Shown: positions 11,170 to 22,090, counted from the first letter of the stretch. The stretch: DNA of 45,166 nt from Chara braunii (GCA_003427395.1 BFEA01000164.1:1416672-1461837); one strand, 5' to 3'. Program-made: numbers and translations. The notes: generated by a model not told the origin, from the letters alone.

Positions 11170-11940
11170 TCAGCGACCACACTCACCATGCAAGTACACG
11201 AGACCGTTTTCACTGAAGGAGTACGAAGGAATGGATTTGCTACTCCGCAATGTCACGTGGATGTCATGACAATCTGGGTAGTGGCGGTACTGAGTGTGAA
11301 ACTCGTCGATTACAGAATGATGGACAGTGGTGATCGAGATGGCAACGAGCTGGATCTGCTCCTGATTGTGGTCCGAACGGCGGGACAATGCATCCATGAC
11401 AAGGGTTTTGTCACCCTTGATAGGCTGAGTGGTGAAACTGAACTCAGACAAGTAGCGCCACCAGGGTGTTTGTCAAGGGGAAAGTGTGGGCTTTGTGAGG
11501 AAAGCCTTGACAATAGAGTTGTCTGTGCGCACCGTGAAGGGCGTCCCGTGAAGGTAATGACGCTAGTGACGGGTGACATAAACTACTGCGAGCACCTCAC
11601 GTTCACCAGCATTGTAGTTTATCTCGGCACACAGTAACTAACGGGAGTAGAAAGCGATCAGAGAATCCCCAACACGAGCCTCGATAGTCCCGTCCACCGC
11701 AATGGTCAGAGTGTAAGTAACAGGAGAATTGTTAGTGGAGGGAAGTGGTGGAAGTGTAGGTGTCAGTCGAGAAGCAGTGTCAGCAGGAGGGGGAGGAAAG
11801 TGGGCAACATGAGGATGAGGGGATTCAGATGTAGTGGGAAACACCTGGGAAAGTACAACTACTGCAAAATCTGACGCATCGGTGGTGACTATGGAAGGAC
11901 GATCAAAATCAGGGAGGCGGAGATCCAGCGCAGAAGTCAT
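11170..11940 (-). pseudogene. RNase H domain with extra Pro-rich insert
   Basis: The frame at 11638-11940 contains TTDASDFAVVVLSQ (catalytic Asp) and ends IAFYSR. After stops and shifts, typical later RNase H blocks follow: EREVLAVVY, RTDN and, at 11170-11451, TLVMDALSRRSD, the end of the domain. Between TDAS and IAFYSR there are about 60 extra residues rich in Pro, Ser and Thr, where most Ty3 RNase H domains have a short turn. The domain removes RNA from the RNA:DNA hybrid during reverse transcription. Several stops make it non-functional. Confidence 0.7.
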
Positions 11941-12048
11941 CGCCTTCTTGAGGGCGCGAAAAACATCCTCACAGAGGAGTGTTCAAAACCATGGTGGGTT
12001 TTTTCGGAGGAGGGTGGAGGTAAGTAGGTTAGAGTATCCGTTGTCTCC

Positions 12049-13193
12049 TCAGCTGAAGTTATTGTAGTACCTAGTAAGTCTGAGGAAACTGCGAAGCTGC
12101 TTAGCGGATGGAGGTGTGGGCCACTCCGCGATATCAGTCATCTTCGCATTGTCCATATGCAGACTGTGGTTAGACGAGAGCCGGTTAACGGAGGCCTCAA
12201 TTTTCAGACCACTTGTCAGGCCATTTATAACAAAACCCAAGGGTCATTTTAACCAAACTTTCCACCAATTCATAGAGTGGAGATCGTATTAAGTACTTAA
12301 TAAAAAAAATTGAAAAAAAAACTTTACGAACCTATAAAACAGCAAGGCAAAAATGTGTTTTTATGCAAAATTCGCTCATTTCAGTTTTTAGGATTTTCAG
12401 GATTTTCATGGCTAGCCAAAACAGTCAACTCCAAGACCCCAACAAACACCAAACGTGACACACACAGACCTTGGCCAAAAATAAAACAAGGCAAAAAAAA
12501 AAATCAGAAAAAACTAAAAAAAATGATCTCCGATGCACTTTTCAGGGTTGAAGGGGTTAACCAGGGCTGAAAAGTGGGGGTCCCTGTTAACCGCTTGTAG
12601 GTTAGACACATCTTGTCCTAAGAAGTGTACTCTGCGCTGGGCAAAGTGGCACTTACTGAGCTTGGCGTAGAAGTCATCCTTTCCCCACCCTGTAGGACAT
12701 CGGAGAGGTATTTTAGATGGTATTCTAAGGTATGACTGTAGACCAGGATGTCGTCCATGTACATGAGAACGTACTCTTCAAGGATGTCCCTGAAGATATA
12801 GTTAATCGTTGTTTCCAAGGTGGTGGGTGCATTGGTGAGGCCAAATGGCATCATCATGAACTCGTAGTAGGCGAAGCACGATTATAAGGCGGTTTTCCGT
12901 TGGTCCTCTGCGGCAATGCGGATCTGGTGGTAACCGCTGCGGAGATCGATCTTCGTAAGCCGCAGTAGTTTTCCAAACGGTCAAACAACTCATCCACGCA
13001 AGGCATGGGATAGTTGTACTTAACCATGTAATGGTTAAGGCTGATTTAATCGATGCAGAGGCGAAGAGTTATGTCCGCTTTGCGAGCAACGAGGACGGGT
13101 AGACCCCAAGGGGAGTCACAAGGTTTAATGAAACCCAATCGAAGGCGCTCCTGAAGTTGACGCTCGAGTCCCGCCACCTCTGGAATCGAGAGT
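12049..13193 (-). pseudogene. Reverse transcriptase, split by insertion
   Basis: Minus strand, N to C: YRLS...GFIKPCDSPWG.PVL, LRLCID-stop (TAA at 13046-13048 where Tyr is expected), a shifted TKIDLRSGYHQI block, MMMPFGLTNAPTT, and the catalytic YMDD at 12750-12761. Next comes KCHFAQRRVHFLGQD, then the insert at 12176-12599, then TDIAEWPTPPSAKQLRSFL and RYYNNF. Removing the insert plus one copy of its 8-bp target duplication keeps the reading frame, so the insertion is later than most of the coding history. At least one stop and two frameshifts elsewhere inactivate it. Confidence 0.8.
12176..12599. mobile_element. 424-bp non-autonomous TIR element (MITE-like)
   Basis: It is flanked by direct 8-bp repeats GGTTAGAC (12168-12175 and 12600-12607). 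The ends are imperfect inverted repeats over about 32 bases: left GAGAGCCGGTTAACGGAGG, right (inverted) TACAAGCGGTTAACAGGGA, both running on to TTTTCAG. The interior is AT-rich with several A-runs, unlike the surrounding pol sequence, and encodes nothing recognisable. An 8-bp duplication suggests the hAT superfamily, but the terminal bases are not the usual hAT ones, so this is tentative. The right end also has an internal palindrome around GGGGTTAACC. Confidence 0.7.
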
Positions 13194-13199
13194 CGGTAG

Positions 13200-14094
13200 G
13201 GTGCCAGATAGTACACACGGCTCGACTGGCAGACAACTCACAGATGCTCTGGCTTTGCACATAAGCCTGCTCAGTCAATCCCCTGAATTGGCAAGGCAAT
13301 CAATGCTGGCAGGAACCACGGCTACGCGCACATAGCCAGGATATTCCAAATCTTGTCTTTCATGTGTAATGGGACGCTGGACCCGATTTCCAGCACGTGC
13401 CGCACCCCACCAATAGATGGAGCCTCTCCTCCGGTGGTAGTGTTGTCTGCTCTTATCAGCAGCACTATCACGGGAAGGGTTTTTTTCCCAAAAAAAAAAA
13501 AAAAAAAAAAAAAAAGGGTGCCAGATGGTGGACATGATAGTCAGGCATGAGCTGGATAGAATGCTCAACACTGTGCATCGAAGGGATCCTGTTGTATTAG
13601 GAGTATGGGGGAAAGACGTCTTGGTGCTCTCAAATCAAGTTGCGAACGGCGGGTTCTAAGTCGATCGTGAACTGCTCGAGTTCCTCAGCAGCGTCAGCGC
13701 GAGACGTCTGGGCAGACCCGACAGTTGACGACGTGGGAACCTGGGATGTTGAAGGGGTATTCGCAGGCTGGGGGTGGTAGTAAAGATGGGAGCCGTGAAG
13801 ATTGAGGGGTCAGGGGGATCAGGCTCCAAGGAGATTAACTCAACGTCTGGACACAGGGGAGTAGAAGATCCATGATGTTCACCAAGTAGAAGGTGACGTC
13901 CTCCTAACATATGAAGTGAGCAAAATGGTGAGGGGAAGTGAAGGCGATGTGTGGCTGGGACGCCGAGGGACAAGGGTCCTGGGGAGGAAGGTCAGAACGG
14001 GTGTTGCCCATGGTACCAATGAAGGGGACATGATGGGTTTGACCGCACTTCGTTCAAAGAACGAGTTTCTTGGTCGCCCATTCGCACTAATGGT
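13200..14094 (-). pseudogene. Post-protease linker of the minus-strand element
   Basis: Between the expected protease and RT. One frame reads EHQDVFPPYS and HSIQLMPD around 13530-13620, resembling the 'F.DVFP...HxIxL.PG' segment that precedes Ty3 RTs. Frames change repeatedly, and a run of about 25 A at 13491-13515 (plus) interrupts it. Upstream (13700-14090) the peptide is Pro/Ser/His-rich and only weakly coding-like. Confidence 0.5.
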
Positions 14095-14526
14095 TAATTA
14101 GTGGTGCCTTTTATTTCGTGAAATTTTCATCGAAATTGCCCTTTTTTTTTTTTTGCTTTTTTTTTTTTTTGTCTAATGCGTACTTACGTGCTTCAGGGTA
14201 TATTTGTGTTCAATTTCCACGTATTTGGACCACTTACGAAGAAGTTGGCAAAAACACCGATGACAAAATCCATGGTGCGAATGTGATATAACAAGCACTG
14301 GCTCCCAGTGCAACCTCATAAAACACTATGATGATTGCAATATCAAGTTAATCTGTTCCGAAAATTTAGGATTCAATAATTTCATCTCAGAGATCCAATG
14401 TTGTTGAAATTTAGCATCTTTGTATATGCAACATCGTTTTTCTTAGCATACTTTCAACAGGAAAGCTACTCTGAATACGGTTTATAATGTTTTCGGTTTT
14501 TTTTTTTTTTTTTTTTTTTTTGCCTG
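14095..14526. other. No gene; AT-rich with T-runs
   Basis: Contains two T-runs near 14142-14170 and one of about 26 at 14498-14521, directly before the plus-strand LTR. Second-half protease sequence of the minus-strand element would be expected here if nesting is as proposed, but I cannot recognise it; a further insertion or deletion is possible. Confidence 0.5.
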
Positions 14527-15704
14527 TGTGATGACCCGTCCAAACATGGACTGAAACACACGGCTGATTTCTGAGTTTTGCCCATAGACAAAATGCCTTT
14601 GTGAGTTTCCTGCCTGCTACTAAGTCTGTGTGTGCACGCTTGCTGGACTGCATGTCTATCTAAGTGCTGCGCTTGAGTGTGTGTGTGGCCGTGCCTCTCT
14701 TGGTGCAGGTTGGCTTGAGTGTGTGTGTGGCCCGCAATGGCACTTGCTCGTTCATTGGGCCCTCAGGGCCGGTACTTACCTGTGGCCATGACATTGAGGG
14801 ATTGCAGCGGGAAAAACACTCAAGTAGCGGGTAGGCCGGTACCGCACCTTGAAGAGGTAGATGTGCGGGTACTGGAGACCGAGNNNNNNNNNNNNNNNNN
14901 NNNNNNNNNNNNNNNNNNNNNNNGTCTAGGCGGGTGCCAGTCCAACCAGTTTGGGTCTAGGGCCTGTACGGGCAATATGAGAGTCTGCAATGATGTTTCC
15001 CTCCGAAAGGGAGGAGGTACCGATTGCTTGGAAGGCCGAGCGGCCTGGAAGTCACCGCTCGAAGAGGCAAGCAGGCCGCTATATCTCCCAGCCGGGCGAA
15101 GAGCCCGGCCTCATTGTTGGTGTGCAAGTTTGGCGACACACTGGTTGGAGCGCTGGCTGGAGCAGCGCTAGCTTGTAGCAGCGCTGCTGGGGAAGAAGCA
15201 AGGACTCGGAGGAGGAAGAAGGACAGGAAGGGGGAGGAGCGCCAGAGGTACTTACCTGGCTATGGTGGCACCTTGGTGGGCGCTGCAGCAGGAAGGCCCC
15301 AACTGGGGTTGAGCTACACCAAGAAGCTTCGATGCAGGGTCAGGCATGGCGGCCTGAGCTAGAGCAGCCATAGCTGCTTTGGGTTGTCCTTTGGGCATCT
15401 GGGCAAGGCCTAGTAGTCTGCCATAGCCTCGGCCTATGAGAGTGAAGAGTGGGAGAGGCGGCCATGGCTATGGTGGACCTCAAGTGAAACCTGCAGTAGA
15501 AGAGGGATTCGGACTTTGATTCTGGTTCAGCTATTCAACATTGTATTATTAATTCTTGTGTGAATAAGAGAGGAGGAGATAAGGAGGAAGAGAGAGTTGA
15601 GCGAAGAAGAAGAGCGTATATCATTTGTCTATGCTGGTCTTCTTCTTCTTCTTCTAACCTTCTCTCTCCTCTCAAGTTCATTCATTTCTTTCTGCAATTG
15701 GACA
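14527..15704 (+). repeat. 5' LTR
   Basis: Homologous to 22669-23807 up to TTGGACA. It differs by an extra segment of about 90 bases near 14610-14715 and lacks a pyrimidine-rich segment that the 3' copy has near 23712-23745. It includes 40 N (14884-14923); the 3' copy has 50 real bases there. The true end may be about 15750, just before the PBS. Confidence 0.85.
14884..14923. other. Assembly gap, 40 N
   Basis: The corresponding place in the 3' LTR (22935-22984) has 50 bases, so the gap length is not exact. Confidence 0.95.
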
Positions 15705-15756
15705 GCATTGTATTACTGATGGATGTGTATCTCGAAATTGGCCAGGATCATAATAT

Positions 15757-15768
15757 TGGTATCAGAGT
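15757..15768 (+). other. Primer-binding site, tRNA-iMet type
   Basis: TGGTATCAGAGT, matching the usual TGGTATCAGAGC at 11 of 12 positions. It lies 52 bases after the last base that aligns between the two LTRs, where 0-6 would be expected. Either the PBS is unusually distant or the 3' LTR has lost its last 45-50 bases. Confidence 0.8.
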
Positions 15769-17423
15769 GGATCCTACTTGCTGGTGAGAGTTGACTTTGC
15801 TGCCCTAACCCTAACCTAAGTGGCTGAGGGCAACACTTAGGGTTAGAGTTGGATGTAAGGGAAGTGGGGCAGCGTGGCTAAGGGAAGCTGGCCCCACCTG
15901 GTTAGGTCATGTGATGCCGACATTGAACCTAACCAAGTTGCTTGAGAGTGAGATTAGGGTGGCGAGACATTTCGTGGGGACTTCATGCGGCAATTTGAGA
16001 GAGGCGACAGTGAGAGGCACTCGCACCTGGAATCTGATTCAATGGAGACACTTGGCAACTTAAGGGCTGCCCTCAAGTACGCAAACTTGAGGGTCAACGA
16101 CCATTACAACATCTACGGACTGCAAGTTGCTACTTTGTTCTTCAGCATCGGCGGGGGACCCGGTGTTGCACTTTGGTGTTGGAGTCAGACACTCCTAGGA
16201 GATAGGACACTAGTGTAGGGGTATTTTGCCTAAATTTGTCGGTTACTATGGTTGACAGAGTCGCCGTAGTAGGGGAACTGAAGGGCGGCAGTCACGAATC
16301 GATGGCAGAGGGCGCGACCTCTCCACAACCGGATTTTTGGAAGTGTTGACCGAAGCAGAAAATGCTAGAGCGCCCATAGGATGACATATACAGACGATTT
16401 GTAGCACTAAAGGGGTCAGGAGGATCGAAGCTCAGGCTACTCAGGTAAGTGTCGTGCACCTATGGGATACCCATGTATGTGTGCATGGTATTGATTGTCC
16501 TGCTGGGTTTATTCTGGGTTTTTGTCCTACTCTGTGGTCTTGATTGTGTGATTCAATGTGTGTGATCTACCTACTCACATGATGGATGGAGAAACGAAGT
16601 ATCTTGATTTGAATGCCAATCCCTTCTACAATGCTTTTTCTTTTCATCTTTGAACGATTGTAGTCTGTAGGTTCTGCCGGAAGTTGAAATTCGTTTTCAG
16701 GATGGTAAAAGCAGAAACTTAGTCCAAGTGGGACTCCTTTTGGTTGGGACTTGGTCACGACCTACGTGGGACCCTTGCGACCCAGTGGGACCGGGCCCAA
16801 ACAAGAAGAGCCCCTTGGACCCGAATCTGTTAGACATTAGTCCATTCTCTTCCTGACTGAGATCCGGAGTTTTATTCTTGTTGGTCAAGACACCCACTGT
16901 CGAGGGAATATCGGCTGAGACGTTTCGCATGCTTTTGGATTGCATCGTCCGTGGCTTGACTCGCACCCTGTACACCACTCAATTCTCCATTGTTGCATTT
17001 AGTCACTCGTTGTCTGATTTGCTGCACGGTCAAGGAGCTGGTCAGACTGGACTCGAGAGGACCTCGTATGCAGTCTGATCAGACTGGGTTGATGGATCAG
17101 ACCTCTCCCGTGAATTTGTTTGCTTTTCTTTGGTTTGCTACTCTCTAAGTCCAAATGAAATGTTGCCTTCTCTTCTTTGAGCTTTACAGTCTGTTTCTCC
17201 GAGTTCATTTTCGATGCCCGTGGTGACTCGCAACTAGAAAGAAGAGAGAGAGAGGAGGGAGAGAGAAAAGGAAGAGAGGGAAAGTGATCGTCTGGGGTGG
17301 GCAAGGACTGGGAAACGGAGTGTTCGTCCAAGCGAAAAGGGGAGTGTTCCTCTTGAGAGTCTGATTGATTCTTTTGCTGATTGGCGTCTCTCCGATCCAC
17401 CTATCGACGACAACGGTCCGAAA
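15769..17423 (+). other. Long 5' leader with hairpin, no gene recognised
   Basis: About 1.65 kb between PBS and gag. Near the start, CTAACCTAAGTG (15811-15822) and CACTTAGGGTTAG (15834-15846) can form a stem-loop. The motif CCCTAACCCTAACC is telomere-like only by chance length. Short ORFs (15985-16218) have no known domain. Confidence 0.5.
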
Positions 17424-18900
17424 ATGGCCCAGTCGTAGCTAACCTCAGTCCAGTGGAAGGCCCTATTAGATGCAGCTAGCGGTGCGGAGAAACCGTATTT
17501 GCAAGCACTCCTAGATAGTGCCATCAAAAGGGGACAAGAGAGAAGGAGAGGAAGGAATTGTTGCTGAAAAGTTAGCAGGCCATCTTGGAAACTGTCCCCT
17601 CGCTGACCAAAGAGCAGTGTGGGGAACAACTGCAGTCCATACTCACCGCTATCGTCAAGTCTGGAGCATTGAAGATGATACCACTCAGATCGCCAACGTC
17701 TTCGCAAAATTGTGGACACTTCAAGAGGATCTGACTGAGATGACCGACAAGTACTGTGACTTGATAGTAGAGGTTGCTGCGCTGCGTCAGGCCCAAGTGG
17801 CCAATCCTCTTCCTCTGCCCCCTGGTTCCGGAGCTGCAATTGTAACTAACCTTGCCCCTCTTACCATATCTTCTTCTACTTCTTCCTTGAGTGTGATGGC
17901 AAACCCCTCGGGACCTGCAACAGGTGCAGATTTTGCTGTTGTTGTAACAAGCAACGAGGCAGGAAATTTTGCAACTGCTGCAGCCCCAAGATATGAACCA
18001 GCAGGTGTTGGGCCCAGCTACACCGGTCCTTATGTGGACCGAAAGGCGGTGCAAATACCGTCTAGTATGACGGCAAAGAGGACATTGAATCCTGGATCAG
18101 CTCCACGAGGGCATACTTCGAAAGTTCTGGGGACTCAACCCGAGGCCCAGTCCGTGATTATGGGAATGAATGTCGAGTCGGTTGTGTGGGGCTTCCTAGA
18201 AGTCCAAGCTACGCGAGCTGGGGTTCCCAAAATAGAACTAACAAGGTGGCTTGAGGCCACCTCGGTTGCCTCCCTCGAGGAACTCATTGCGCAATACATG
18301 GACCCAAACGCTGCAACAAGCGCAAGAAGCCAGCTTGATAAAATCAAACGCAGCAAGTGGACGGGCTCCATGAAAAGCCTCCAGGCTTACCTCAACAAGA
18401 TGTTTGCTACACCCGGATTAGAACTGACTGATGAATCTCGCTTGGAAGTGGTCAAAGGCGCGCTTCCCACCAGTTTCACAAATCGCCTAGGCAGGGACTT
18501 CACTGGGTACACTGATTGGTTCACTCTGATGACGGACATAGTCAGTCTCAAGGCCATAGACCTCGTCTCCACATTTGGCAGCAAAAAGCCCATGGGCGGC
18601 AGGCGGTTCAAAGGCAGCAGTCGTTTTGCTGTGCGTGACCTGCTGGAGGCGGAAGAGGAGGCCGGTGCAGATGACCCCACTCTTGGTGACGACCAAGAAC
18701 AAGACACTGATACAGCCTGTTCGTCAGTCCATGAGTCTGATGTAAACCAAGAAGAGGAAAAATTTACTGCCCTTAAAAAGACTGCCAATGCAAGGGGACC
18801 GAATCGGAATGCGGGGAAGAACTATGTCCAACTTCCCAAGGGAGTCAAAATCCCAGCAAAACCGGAGGATGCGGCCACTAAACCGTGGGTTGACCTCTGA
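17424..18900 (+). pseudogene. Gag, disrupted by several frameshifts
   Basis: The probable start is ATG 17424, followed after three codons by TAG (17436-17438). Coding-like sequence then switches frame more than once (before about 17590 and again near 17670). From there to 18900 one frame stays open and contains the retrotransposon gag core: a WGFLEVQA segment, helix-rich ELTRWLEA and SLQAYLNKMF, then the conserved-looking TDWFTLMTDIVSLKAIDLV. Within this open frame about 22 codons (18064-18132) are out of register: the neighbouring frame there reads YDGKEDIESW and TRAYFESSG, typical gag sequence. A missing base followed by an extra base explains this. A Cys-His zinc knuckle is not visible. 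The C-terminus is acidic, then basic. Confidence 0.75.
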
Positions 18901-19257
18901 ATCATTGAAAATGAATGGCGGGGTAGACTCAAGAAGGGGGTATACCGAACCATAAGGTACAGGATTGCTATAGGCTGCAGGGAAACCAGACCCAGGCGTA
19001 GAGTCGATTTCAGCACACTCTACAGCGAGGCAGACTGAATCTGATGCAAATCAGCAGTCCTTCCTTGAAGCCCAATCATCTGCTGAAGCCAAGGCTGAAG
19101 TGTGTAATGTTTTTGTATGTCGAGCCTTGGGAGGAGTCTGGGACGGTCGATGTCCACTACCACTTGGAGCATTGGGGTGAGATGAAACAGCAGCATGCCC
19201 AAGGGACTGTGAAGTTTCTTCTTCAAACTTCTCATAAACCACCGCTGGCTCCGTGTC

Positions 19258-19560
19258 TTGATTGACTGTGGTGCTACGGCTAACTTTATGTCACCTCATG
19301 GGATACGCGAAGTGGGCTTGGGAATGAAGCAAGTGGCCTTGCAGAACCCTCGCGAACCCAAGTTGGCAACAAAGAAGTTGTATCTTCTACGCATGCAGTC
19401 AAAGGTGTGCGCACGACCTTTGTCAAGGACAAAATTGTCACCCACGTGTTGAACTTCTATGTCCTTGACAAGTGCCCCTTCGACGCAGTCCTTGGCTTGG
19501 GCTGGTTGCAGTCCCAATGTGAATGGACCAAGTGGAAGGAGTCACTTTTCATGGTCAATG
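19258..19560 (+). pseudogene. Retroviral-type aspartic protease, frameshifted
   Basis: The first half (frame of 19258-19452) has LIDCGATANFMS, the active-site loop (Asp-Cys-Gly-Ala in place of the usual D-S/T-G-A). The second half, in another frame from about 19407, has NFYVLDKCPFDAVLGLGWL, the hydrophobic-hydrophobic-Gly motif that closes the active site. The frame change lies between 19390 and 19440. A 130-residue Ser/Thr/Pro-rich linker follows to about 19945. The enzyme normally cleaves the Gag-Pol polyprotein. Confidence 0.8.
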
Positions 19561-19945
19561 ATGCTCAAGGGAACGAGCTTCCCGTCCTCTTGGATGAGAA
19601 GCGCGAGTCCCCAGTAACTTTTCTGAATGCTATGAAGTTCTGCAAGAAATGGCGCAAGCACAAAGAGGACGAACAGTTGTATGTTGCCTTTGTTCGTCCT
19701 ACCGATGTGCCATCTACTTTTGCGGTTAATACCACTACTACTACTTTTATACCTTCTAGTAGTCCAAATGATCGTACTTCAGATTCGGTTGCCTCTATTC
19801 GCGACCTGCGACCTGATCTAGGTGATCCCTTTGCTGATCCTCCACCCCCACCGGTTCCACCAAACATCCAAAACCTACTCGATCGGTTCTCAGAAGTTCT
19901 GGCCGAGCCACGTGGAGTCCGCATGCAACGGCCCGACACACCGAG

Positions 19946-21240
19946 TTGGTCGAGGGTGTTGTTCCTCAAAAAGGCTGCGTATACCGAATGGGACCCGATA
20001 AGTTGGAGGAACTCCGGCGACAGATTGACGAAATGATTGACAAAGGGTGGATCAAGCCTAGTGAGTCTGAATTTGGTGCTCCTGTTTTGTTTGTTTTGAA
20101 GAAAGGAGGCAAGCTTCGCATGTGCATTTACTATCGCGGTCTAAACCGCATCACAAGAAAGAACGCCTGTCCATTGCCCCTCATAGATGACTTGCTTGAT
20201 GCCGCAGGTGGGTGCAAGGTCTTTTCCAAGATCGATCTCAAGTCTGGCTACCACCAAATTGAAGTCGATCCTGCGGGCCAGCACAAGACTGCGTTCAAAA
20301 CACACGATGGGCTTTACGAGTTTACCATAATGCCCTTTGGTCTCACGAACGCACCGACCACCTTCCAAAGCCTGATGGACAAGGTCCTCCGTGAACAGAT
20401 TGGCCGGTTCGTGGTGGTATACCTCGATGATATACTAATCTTTAGCAAATCCATGGAGGAACACCTCGAGCACCTCGAGGAAGTGTTCACTATCCTTAAG
20501 AAGACGCAACTCCATCTCAACCTAGAGAAATTTGAGTTTGGGAAGGATAGCGTCATCTATCTTGGGCATCGGTTGTCTGTTGCGGGCCTAGAACCTGAGG
20601 CAATCAAGGTTGAGGTCATACGCAACTGGCCTCAGCCCGTGAACGCTCGCGAATTGCGCTCTTTTCTTGGTCTTGCGTCATACTGCCGAAAGTTTGTGCC
20701 ACGCTTCTCCATTGTTGCTCGTCCATTGTCACGATTGACAAGTAAAGATGTTCCCTATTCTTGGGACACCGCTTGCACGAACGCCTTTCAAACTTTGAAA
20801 GAAGCCTTGGTACGTTACCCAGTACTCCTCATTGCAGATCCCAAACTGACATTCGTAGTTACTACGAATGCAAGTCAGTATGGAATCAACGCAGTGCTGC
20901 AGCAAGATGACGGCGATGGCTTGCGGTCGCTCGAATACCACAGCAAACGCATGCCCAACGAAAAGGTAGCCACTTCCACCTATATGCGCGAGCTCTATGT
21001 TTTGCGTATGGCGTTGGACCACTGGACGCCACTTCAAAGTATTCTCGGATCATGAGACTCTGAAGTGGATCAAACAGCAACCTACCCTGTCCCCTACCTT
21101 GCTTCGGTGGTTCCATGAAATTGACATTTACGGTTTCGAGTTAAGGCAGAAAAAGGGTTGTTATAACCGAGTAGATGACTTGCCTTGTGAAAGCTTACGA
21201 CCTTCAGAAGAAACTGAAGGAGGAGCTCGTAGAGCACACA
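19946..21240 (+). pseudogene. Reverse transcriptase-RNase H
   Basis: The best preserved coding region: 370 codons open (19946-21055), then a frameshift near 21030 after which FKVFSDHETLKWIKQQ and the RNase H tail continue to about 21240. RT blocks in order: [48 protein letters not shown] (20420-20431, catalytic) and LRSFLGLASYCRKF. The MCIDYRGLN block reads MCIYYRGLN (Asp to Tyr). RNase H starts VVTTNASQYG: the first catalytic Asp of the usual TDAS is Asn (GAT to AAT), so RNase H should be inactive even without the frameshift. The start at 19946 is only the first ATG of an internal polyprotein segment. Confidence 0.9.
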
Positions 21241-21299
21241 GCCAAGGATCCAGAGCTTAGTCCCATCCTTGAGCGGCTGCGAGCTGACCCTAGCAGTCA

Positions 21300-22090
21300 G
21301 CCTGATTTCACGAGTATGGAGGACTGATTTTTCGTCTCTATGGGAACCACGACTGCTTGTGTGTGCCCAACCATGAGCCTCTCCGCACACACTTTCTGGA
21401 TTTGGCTCATGGCCGGAGCGGACATTTCAGCATGGCAAAGACGTACGCAAATCTGCTGAGACAGTTTGATTGGCCTGGCATGAAAGGGACTGCTGAAAAT
21501 TTTGTGGTTGAATGTCAAGTTTGTCAACGAATTAAACCATGCAGACAAAAGCCCATGGGGCTACTCACACCCCTTCCCATTCCCGATGGTCCTGAGGAGT
21601 CTGTCTCCATCGACTTCACCGACATGGGAAAGGTAGGTAAGAACGACTACTCACAAGTCATGGTGATTGTTCACCGATTCTCTAAGGTCCTTAATCTGAT
21701 CCCTTTGCCACCTCACGCTCCAACAGAATTAGTGATCTGTGAGTTCAAACAGAAGTACATTCTGCAGTTTGGAACCCCGAAGACTCTTGTGAGCGATCAG
21801 GATCCGCGCTTGATTAGTAGTGAATGGAAGGACTTCACGTCTCAACTAGGGAACTGGTTGTGTATGATATCTGAAGAGTTGTATTCCGTTGAGGGGTTGC
21901 ACAACAACTCCGTCCATTCTGCCACCGGCATAACACCCAACAGGTTGCATTACGGTTTGCAGATCCGTAATCCGCTCTCCTACCTATTCCCTGAGCAGCC
22001 AGCTGGCTTAACACCCGGCAGGCCTGGTTTCAGGGCCAAGTACGATCTCTTGCTCAAGGTTGCCATTGCAGCAATGACCAAGCGATAGCA
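21300..22090 (+). pseudogene. Integrase with catalytic Glu region deleted
   Basis: The frame 21357-22088 includes an H2C2 zinc-binding region (HGRSGHFS, then CQVCQRIK), the first catalytic Asp context (VSIDFTDMG) and the second (LVSDQDPRL). It then jumps from QLGNWLCMIS directly to LHNNSVHSATGITP. In Ty3 integrases these are separated by about 40-50 residues that include the 'HPQTDGQTE' block with the catalytic Glu. That block is missing here, an internal deletion near 21855-21890. Integration by this protein would not be possible. The frame upstream of 21357 continues back to about 21300 as GGLIFRLYGN. Confidence 0.85.

Larger units (their letters stand above)
9695..14094 (-). mobile_element. 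Ty3/gypsy chromovirus, 3' (pol) half
   Basis: Reading the minus strand from 14094 down, the order is post-protease linker, RT, RNase H, integrase, chromodomain. This is the Ty3/gypsy order with a chromovirus C-terminus. All domains are broken by stops and frameshifts, and a small TIR element sits in the RT. No gag or clear protease is found at this locus. Those parts appear at 23.8-26.25 kb on the same strand, on the far side of the plus-strand element, so I infer that the two pieces were once one element. The 3' LTR below 9695 could not be delimited. Confidence 0.8.

Noticed and set aside
15803-15816. Interstitial telomere (CCCTAACCCTAACC)
   Set aside because: Two units only, inside a retroelement leader and explained as one arm of a stem-loop.
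17234-17839. 201-residue minus-strand ORF opposite gag
   Set aside because: Shadow of the plus-strand gag region; no domain and Ser/Leu/Arg low complexity at its end.
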